A stretch of 64,000 bases of DNA from Pomphorhynchus laevis. Lineage: Eukaryota > Acanthocephala > Palaeacanthocephala > Echinorhynchida > Pomphorhynchidae. Position 1 is the stretch's first letter. Every line of letters begins with the position of its first letter. The translations under genes and the position numbers were made by a program. Location of the stretch: contig WNNJ02000739.1 of assembly GCA_012934845.2 (NCBI GenBank), positions 1-64,000 on the forward strand, in the 5' to 3' direction. Shown piece after piece: positions 57,243-64,000 of the stretch. The notes beneath the pieces were generated by a model. The model was given only the letters and a program-made list of their open reading frames with translations, did not search any database and was not told the DNA's origin.

Positions 57243-57538
57243 TTTTTTAATAAATTAGTTACGAAGCTACAAAGGGTTCCCGCAAATAGGCCCGTCAAAC
57301 ACATCAAAACATTGTTTGTCGACAAGATTACGAAGTCACCGATATAAGTCAGTGTTCGTCAGATTTTTTTAAACTCACAGGTAGCGTTGAGCCCCCGTCA
57401 CCGTCAATAGAGGATACCACTGTTGCGAAGGATGGATCTTCTTGTCTAATATATACGGCTATACCGTGGGTGGAACGATAACCTCGGATACAAATTGACG
57501 CGGCCCGACACAAAGCTAAACTGATCTCACTTTTCATA
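57243..57538 (-). pseudogene. Fragment G: RLE-type LINE 3' end
   Basis: The minus strand reads MKSEISLALCRAASICIRGY, then RSTHGIAVYI, the C-terminal tail of the RLE-LINE protein (compare SLLLCRAASHAIRGCRSTRG of element C). A 3' UTR hairpin (57275-57292) and poly-A follow. Severe 5' truncation with a clean 13-bp duplication shows a target-primed insertion of about 300 bp. Confidence 0.8.
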
Positions 57539-57551
57539 CGGTGCCATTTAA
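57539..57551. repeat. 13-bp target-site duplication of fragment G, right
   Basis: CGGTGCCATTTAA, identical to 57230-57242. The tail of L2-like LINE copy 1 follows at once. Confidence 0.8.
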
Positions 57552-60090
57552 TAATAATTTATTTGACGTGGGAAATGCGTGCAAACTGCACGACTTCATT
57601 ACCACTATCAAAAAACAGCAAAAGTCACAGATTAATTAGTTAATTGTTGAAATGGAGTTGGATTTGTCGTTTGAAGCACGGCAGGGAAGTTGATTGACGT
57701 ATATGAATGGACAGATGGCTCCACGATAGAGGAGCAGCCACAAGGAAGGAGCGGAGTCCAAAGGAGGTAGAGTAGTTTGGGACATGTAAAAGAAGGGAAT
57801 TACAGGAACGCAAGGAACAGTAAACAGGACGAGAATTATCAAGAAAAGGAAGGTTGAGAAATGAAGGGGTATGAAAAGTTACAAGGCGGAAAGCAACGAT
57901 AAGAAGACGAATTTGAACACGACAATAAATTGTAGGCAAATCGAAAGAAGCAAGATGGTAGGATGTATGATCAAAACGACGAAGACGAATTCGGACGGCT
58001 GCGTTGACAATACGTTGTAGGGGAAGAAGAGTGGATTTAGGTGTGTTGGAAAATAGACTTAGACAATAATCGAGTCTAGAAAAAAAGAGAAGATATGAGA
58101 GTCATACAAGAAGGAAAATCGATTAATCTACGAACTTGATGGAGGTTGCGAAGTATTAAGGTAGATGAGCGTACTTTATGAGCGTACTTAAACGAAAGGT
58201 TTAAGTGAAAGTCGGTTGTCAAAATGGAGGCTTAGGAAAACGAGATTATCAACGATAGGAAGAATTGTAGAATTTAATGATACGGAGGGAGGTTCTAAGC
58301 AGAGGCGTCGAGCTAGGATCCACATAATTTTGGATTTATCAGGATTCATAGAAAGGCGAAGGGAAGAAAGATGATTGGAAATTGAGGCAAGGCAGTCGGA
58401 AGCAGAAACACTAAGATCGTGAATAGTATAAACAGGTGCATTAGCATAGATGAGAATGTCATCAGCATATTGCATAACATGGAAGTAAAATTTATGAGAA
58501 ATTGAAGACAAATCACCGAGAAGAAGAGATAAAAGCATAGGGCCTAATACGGAGCCTTGTGGAACACCGGACGGGATGGACGAAGGATGGGAGAGAGAAG
58601 AGTTAGAATAGACGCGAAATGTACGGTTTGATAGATATGAAGAAAACCATGATACAGTGAGTAAAGAGAAGCCATAATCATGACGAAGGCGATGGAGAAG
58701 AATCGAGTGATCGACGATGTCTAAAGCAGACGATAGATCAAGAGAAACTATGACACCACATGATTTATGATCGCGGTATATGAGTAAGTCATTATAAACT
58801 TTAAGACATGCAATTTCGGTGAAGTAATTAGAGCGAAAATCGGCTTGGAAAGAAGGAAATAAGTTAGAGGAAAAGAGATATGTATTAACTTGCTTAAAAA
58901 CGAGACGCTCAAGGAGTTTAAAGAGGGTTGGGAGAAGTGAAATAGGACGGTACGAAGATGGTAGTGAGGAGTCGAGAGATTGTTTTTTTGATGAGAGGAC
59001 GAACAGTGGCGCATTTCCAGATGGAAGGAAATGTACGGCTACGGATGGACGAGGAAAATCGTCCATCCGATCGGGAAACAGGAAGAAGGTGGAATAGTTC
59101 TGGGAGGGAAGTATTTAAAGAGAACAGTGGGTACAAGGGGGCTATGGGTAGTAGGGAAAGTAATATTAGATAGCTTAGTTTGTAGATAAGAAGAAAATTC
59201 ATCAGGATTTATATTACAAGGGGTAGATGATCGTGAAAGAATTGAGTTTAAGATTTTCCCATGAGATTTAGAGTTGGAAGATGATTCGAGTTGATTTCGT
59301 TAAAAGAGAGTATACGTACGTTTGTACGTATAAGTACAAATATACGTACGTTTGTACGTATAAGAATGAGATGTGAACGGCGTAGAGAAAAGTAGGAATC
59401 ACGAAGATTTGTAGGGAGTGAGTTGGGAGAACGTTTAAGAAAGCGTTTATACATACGAAAATAGTGACGGAGTCGACGCTTAGAAAGACTACAGTCAGGA
59501 TCGAACCAGGGAGCATGACGCAAAGCTGGGAACGTCTAAGTCGACTAGGCAGAAGGTTATTGAGGATCGACGTATGTTCAGAATTAAACAGAATGCAGAG
59601 ATCATCGGGAGAGAGATAGTTAAGAGGAAGTGAAAAGAGTAAAGAATTGAGTAAGGCTGTACAGAGAAGAGGGATATCGAGAAGCTTCCAGGGTCGACTT
59701 GGTGTAGATAATGGTAAAGGCGGAGAATGAGGATGGGCACGAGTAAGAGTAAGAGTGACAAGGAAATGATCGGACAAACCAGGATCAGTAATTGACAAGG
59801 AGGTATAGTCATTGAAGCAATTAGGAACAGCAATGATGTCGAGAACACCGCCTAGAATATGAGTTGGGCTTGTTGAAGGTAATTTATAGTTAAAATCAGA
59901 AAAAAAATTAGTTAAAGTGATAGAGTCAGAGTCAGACGGGCGATCAAGACGAATGTTAAAGTCACCGAGAACAAAAGAAGGAGTATAAGACAATGAACAG
60001 TGAGACATAAGATCTGCAAGGTCGTTAAAGAAGATACGTGAGAGGGCAACTGAACCTGGACGGTATACAATCACAAGTTTCAGAGGAAAA
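57552..60090 (-). pseudogene. L2-like LINE copy 1, ORF2, broken
   Basis: Minus-strand pieces in order: VIVYRPGS, GDFNIRLDRPSD, LGGVLDIIAVP and LSDHFLVTL (endonuclease, 60074-59490); APWFDPDCSLSKRRLRH (59520); YRPISLLPTLFKLLERLVF, LDLSSALDIVDH, GVPQGSVLGPMLL and MQYADDILIY (RT, 59066-58188); then LRSFLVAAPLSWSHLSIHI (57700). At least four frame changes occur, plus a small local duplication (GTACGTTTGTACGTATAAG twice near 59316-59366). The 5' side stops at 60090 in the endonuclease, where copy 2 is inserted. The catalytic YADD is kept. Confidence 0.8.
57578..57592 (-). promoter_or_regulatory. 3' UTR hairpin of L2-like LINE copy 1
   Basis: CGTGC (57578-57582) pairs with GCACG (57588-57592) over a five-base loop, just before the poly-A side. 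Copy 2 has a similar hairpin with different bases at 60119-60134. Confidence 0.45.
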
Positions 60091-60118
60091 AAAAACGATT
60101 TATTTTAACGTGGCAAAC

Positions 60119-60134
60119 GCGTGCCAGCACACGC
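60119..60134 (-). promoter_or_regulatory. 3' UTR hairpin of L2-like LINE copy 2
   Basis: GCGTG (60119-60123) pairs with CACGC (60130-60134). It is placed as in copy 1, about 30 bases from the poly-A. Confidence 0.45.
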
Positions 60135-60165
60135 TTACATGACCACAACAAAACAAGACTGTGAA

Positions 60166-63063
60166 TTAGGTGTCGAGAAGGTGTGAACGGAGGAGGTGTT
60201 TGAATGTGATAAAGGAGGGAGCGCGGCGGACGTCGAGAGGGAGTTGATTCCAGGCGAGTGAGGCGGCGACAAGGAAGGATCGGAGATCGTAGTTGTTGGA
60301 GTAATTAGGAACGTGGAGTAAGAGGGTATGACAGGAACGAAGCGATAGCGAGGTGGGGCGAGTATCGTCTAAGAAAGGAAGGTTGATGAACGATGGGGAG
60401 CCGACAGCGATGAGACGAAAAGTAACGAGAAGAAGGCGGAGTTTGATGCGGATGTGGATAGTGGGCCAGGAGAGTTGGGCAAAATATGTGGATGTGTGGT
60501 CGAAGCGACGGAGACGAAAGAGCACTCGAACGGCGGTGTTGATTATTCGTTGTAGGGGTAGGATGATGGATTTTGGAGAATTGGCGAAAAGGCTAAGGCA
60601 GTAATCGATTTTAGGGAAAAGAAGCGATGAAAGAAGAGACATACAAGAACGGAAGTCGATAAGGGGGCGGATACGGCGGATGTCACGGAGAATTAAGTTA
60701 GACGAGCGGACCTTGTCACTCACGAAGGGTTTAAGGGAAAGGTGATCATCGAAATGGAAGCCTAAGAAAGTGAGATTGTGGACTATAGGGATGATAGATG
60801 AGGCAAAACATACAATGGGAGGAGATATGTTTGGTTTACGGAGAAGGATCCACATTATTTTGGACTTTTCGGGGTTTAGAACGAGATGGAGATTGGAGAG
60901 ACGTTTGTAGATAGAAGAAAGACAGTTGGAGGCAGAAATGCCGATATCGTGTATGCGATGTGCGGGTGCATGATCATAGATTAGAATGTCATCGGCGTAT
61001 TGCATGACCTTAAAGGAGTAAGGTTTGATAAACGGAGATAGATCGCCAAGCAGAAGAGAGAAAAGCAGGGGACCTAGGACTGAACCTTGTGGGACCCCGC
61101 AAAAAATAGGGATGGGAGGGGAGGATGATGAATTAGAACAGACGCGAAAGGAACGGTCGGATAGATATAAGGCGAACCATGCTACGGAGGAGGAAGAAAA
61201 TCCGTAATCATAACGAAGGCGAGAAAGGAGGACGGAGTGGTCGACAATGTCGAATGCGGAGGAGAGGTCGAGGGAGATGAGAACACTATATAGAGCCTTG
61301 TCTCGAGAAATGAGTAAGTCGTTGTACACTTTTATGCATGCGATTTCTGTGGAGTAATTAGAGCGGAAAGCGGATTGGAATAGAGGGTACAGATTGGATG
61401 AGGAGAGATAAGCGTTGATTTGTATTAAGATGAGGCGTTCTAAGAGCTTAGAAAGAGTAGGGAGTAGTGAAATGGGGCGATAGCTAGAAGGAAGGGAGGG
61501 GTCGAGCGATTGTTTCTTAAGGAGGGGACGAACGATTGCGGATTTCTAGTGTGAAGGGAAGATACGACTGCGGATGGACGAGTTAAACAAGGTTGTGAGA
61601 AATGGGGATATCGATGAGCATATAGATTTTAATATGTGGGTAGGCAGGGGATCGGCGGGTGAGGTTTTGTTGGGCAAGGACATGAGGACAGATGATACTT
61701 CTGTAGGTGAGACAGGGAGAAGATGAAAGAGTTTCGGAAGGATGAGGCTAGGTGGGGCAGAGTGGGATAGGATGGAGACCAGGGTGTGAGAGAGCAGCGT
61801 GGATACTTTAGTCTGGAGAAATGACGAATAATCATTAGCATTGATGTTGCACGGCGTAGAGGAACGAGCCAGGATTGAGTTAAAAGTATGCCAGAGAGTC
61901 TTAGAGTTGAATGAAGTGATGATTTTATGCTGCCAGAAGGAGTTGCATTTGGTACGTAGTAGGTTGAGATGAGACCGGCGAAGAGCAAGATAGGAATAAC
62001 GGAAAGACGGAGTGATTGAGCGGAAATCGCGTCTGAGAGAGCGGTGATAGACTCGAAAAGCATGGCGGAGTCGACGCTTTGAGAGTAGATATTGGATGTC
62101 AAACCATGGGGCACGGTGCAAGCGACGGTGTGGGTGAGACTTGAAGGGCAAGAGAATATCGAGAGTGGATGTGAGTTCAGAGTCGAAAAGAAAGGCGAAA
62201 TCGTGAGGAGATGAATATGTTATTGTGGGTAATGATAAAGACGATTTGAGTAAGGCAGAGCGGAGAAGGGAGAGGTCAAGATTTCTCCAAGGGCGACGTA
62301 GGATTGTAGGTGTGGGAGGAGGGGTGTGGTTGCGAGTGAGATCAAGGGTGATAAGAAAGTGATCGGATAGACCAGGATCATAGATGGACAGTGAGGTGTA
62401 GGCAGCAAAATGATCGGGGACAGCGATGATGTCGAGTGCCCCACCAAGTATATGTGTGGGGGCAGTGGAGATTAGTTTGTAATTGTAGTTGGATAGAATG
62501 TTGATGAAGCGGATGGAATCTGTGGAAGAGGGGCGGTCTAGGCGGATATTGAAGTCGCCTAGAACGAGTGAAGGGATTGAGGACAAAGAACAATGAGAAA
62601 GGAGGTCAGCGAGTTCGGTAAAAAATAAGGCTGTAGGAGCTGATGAACCAGGACGGTATACAATGGCGAGATCTAGAGTGATCGGGTTAGAATAACGACA
62701 AGTGAGCAATTCAAAAGAGCAAGGACTGAAAGGGGGATTGATTTTGCGAAGAGACGCTGGGTGACGCGCGAATGCGACGATGCCGCCATGATTAGAGGAT
62801 TTAGAAGGGCATGAGCTGAGGGGGCGGGCGGATTCGACTAGGGAGCAACCGGCAGAGAGCAGACGGCGAATGGAAAGGTCGTCGGAATCTGAGTGCCAGG
62901 ATTCGGTGAGGCAGAAGAGATCGATGGATTGCTTGGTGAATACGTTGAGGATAAGATCGGATTTATTGAGAATAGACCTAGTGTTGAGGAGACCGAGGCG
63001 GAAACCGTGTGCTGTGGCGAAAGAGTCTAGTGGAGAAGACACATAGAAGAGATGGATCGCCAT
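60166..63063 (-). CDS. L2-like LINE copy 2 ORF2, one in-frame stop
   Basis: ATG at 63063, overlapping the end of ORF1 by 37 nt. The endonuclease has LLNTRSILNK, CLTESWHSD, AIVYRPGSSAP, GDFNIRLDRP (about residue 168) and LSDHFLITL. APWFDIQ follows. A TAG at 61546-61548 lies where copy 1 has W (FPSIW), a one-base change. Beyond it the frame stays open: YRPISLLPTLSKLLERLI, LDLSSAFDIVDH, CGVPQGSVLGPLLF (about 656), MQYADDILIYD (about 688), then LPLQRIINTAVRVLF and a stop at 60166. Otherwise complete (966 codons), so inactivation is recent. Confidence 0.85.
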
Positions 63064-63803
63064 CGAATTTTTGGACGGGTGTGGACAACTTGAAAATTTC
63101 CGTCTATGTTTCGGATGGAGAGTAATGTTTCGCCGTTTTCCTCGCGACGGCGTTTTTCGATGCGGGCTGAAGAGATTTGAGTGATTTCAGAAGGGGTGCG
63201 ATCGGGGAAAATTCGAGTGGTTGAAGATGACATTAGTTTGAATCGTTGAGAGAGGACAGAAGATGCGTGAAAGCGATGCTTGAAAACAATTTTTAGGAGA
63301 GAGGGCTGGGAAGGATTAGATTGAGAAGATTTCTTTAGACGGATGAATGCGACAGGAGAAATGTCCTTGAAAAAGGATGGTTTATCCGCAGGAACAATAG
63401 ACGAGAGGATGGATCTGAATGCGGAAACATCGTGGTCCAGACGTGCTTGTGGAGATAAGGAGTTAGAAGGCGTGATATTAGTAACAATGACGCAACGATC
63501 GCGAGAAGCAAAGCGCTTCCGTAAAGGAGGACGACTGACGTGAGTAGGTGAGATCACGATAGAAGAGCTGTCAGTTGATGATTTGGAGGGATTTGGTTTG
63601 ACGACAGGAGACATAGAGGATAATGATATTAAAGAGGGTGGCAAGCGTAGTTTGTTGGCACAAAAACCACATACGAAGTCTTCTTTAGCCTTATTCTTGT
63701 CGCAGGTGATTGTTGTCCAGACGCTGCAGTCGTGTATCGAGCACTGTACTTGCAGTTGCCCATAGTTGGTGTCGGTCTTAGTTATTTTCTTACGTCCTCC
63801 CAT
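63027..63803 (-). CDS. L2-like LINE copy 2 ORF1 (258 aa): PHD-like and RNA-binding
   Basis: MGGRKKITKTD, then a PHD-like zinc site VQCSIHDCSVWTTITCDKN, DFVCGFCANKL (C-x4-C, C-x2-C). A serine/proline-rich linker follows, then an RRM-like part with RLDHDVSAFRSILSSIVP, AFIRLKKSSQ, SLLKIVFKHRF and RIFPDRTPSEITQ. Unbroken. It lacks the CRC-like cluster found in ORF1 at 47390, although ORF2 is clearly related. It should bind element RNA. Confidence 0.8.
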   Translation of the reverse strand: MGGRKKITKTDTNYGQLQVQCSIHDCSVWTTITCDKNKAKEDFVCGFCANKLRLPPSLISLSSMSPVVKPNPSKSSTDSSSIVISPTHVSRPPLRKRFASRDRCVIVTNITPSNSLSPQARLDHDVSAFRSILSSIVPADKPSFFKDISPVAFIRLKKSSQSNPSQPSLLKIVFKHRFHASSVLSQRFKLMSSSTTRIFPDRTPSEITQISSARIEKRRREENGETLLSIRNIDGNFQVVHTRPKIRWRSISSMCLLH

Positions 63804-63823
63804 AAACGATGGTTGCCGTCGAT

Positions 63824-64000
63824 TGTTGTCGTCGATGGTTGTCGTCGATGGTTGTCGTCGATGGTTGTCGTCGATGGTTGTCGTCGATGGTTGTCGTCGA
63901 TGGTTGTCGTCGATGGTTGTCGTCGATGGTTGTCGTCGATGGTTGTCGTCGATGGTTGTCGTCGATGGTTGTCGTCGATGGTTGTCGTCGATGGTTGTCG
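63824..64000. repeat. 13-bp tandem array at the LINE 5' end
   Basis: GTCGTCGATGGTT repeats about 14 times up to the window edge. It starts about 20 bp upstream of the ORF1 ATG of L2-like LINE copy 2 and probably continues beyond the window. Confidence 0.95.

Larger units (their letters stand above)
60091..63999 (-). mobile_element. L2-like LINE copy 2, nearly intact, inserted in copy 1
   Basis: The poly-A tail (T/A run at about 60089-60098) joins the broken endonuclease frame of copy 1. ORF2, ORF1 and a 13-bp 5' array follow toward the right edge, where the element runs out of the window. Confidence 0.8.

Noticed and set aside
61546-61548. TAG in ORF2 of LINE copy 2 as a recoded codon
   Set aside because: Copy 1 has TGG at the same place. 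A single substitution explains it, and no recoding signal is visible.

Overview
This is eukaryotic, AT-rich, intron-bearing animal DNA. Two host genes can be read through short GT-AG introns, and the rest is dominated by reverse-transcribing repeats. The species cannot be fixed from the sequence. The mix of Penelope-like elements, L2/CR1-type LINEs and LINEs with a C-terminal restriction-like endonuclease (RLE) suggests an invertebrate.

Left third (1-23,000): gene-poor, AT-rich. It holds a decayed Penelope-like element bracketed by inverted ends (598-2908), pieces of an ALDH16A1-like gene on the plus strand (3297-3844 and 9446-12503), an RTE-type LINE relic (about 8690-8945), two Penelope-like C-terminal relics facing away from a roughly 360-bp repeat cluster (15503-18345), several foldback elements, and copies of an unnamed short interspersed repeat. 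A four-exon ZCRB1 gene (U11/U12 snRNP 31K protein) lies on the minus strand at 21439-22837, with exons of only 114-161 nt.

Middle (23,400-47,250): a retrotransposon graveyard. It starts with a broken zinc-knuckle LINE, a broken ORF1 of an L2-like LINE, a 13-bp minisatellite, two RLE-LINE 3' fragments and a CR1-like LINE. A head-to-tail run of RLE-type LINEs on the minus strand follows (A, B, C, D, E and F here). B keeps an unbroken 1006-codon ORF. A and B share the same 12-bp target duplication.

Right third (47,250-64,000): a full-length L2-like LINE with a 10-bp target duplication (47279-51632), 5.6 kb of AT-rich DNA with short repeats, then two related L2-like LINEs on the minus strand. 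The nearly intact one is inserted into the older, broken one.

Three patterns stand out. A CRC-like cysteine cluster with identical spacing opens both the RLE-LINE proteins and the ORF1 of an L2-like LINE. Nearly every full-length LINE begins with a short tandem array of 13-15 bp units. Each LINE group carries its own conserved hairpin in the 3' UTR.
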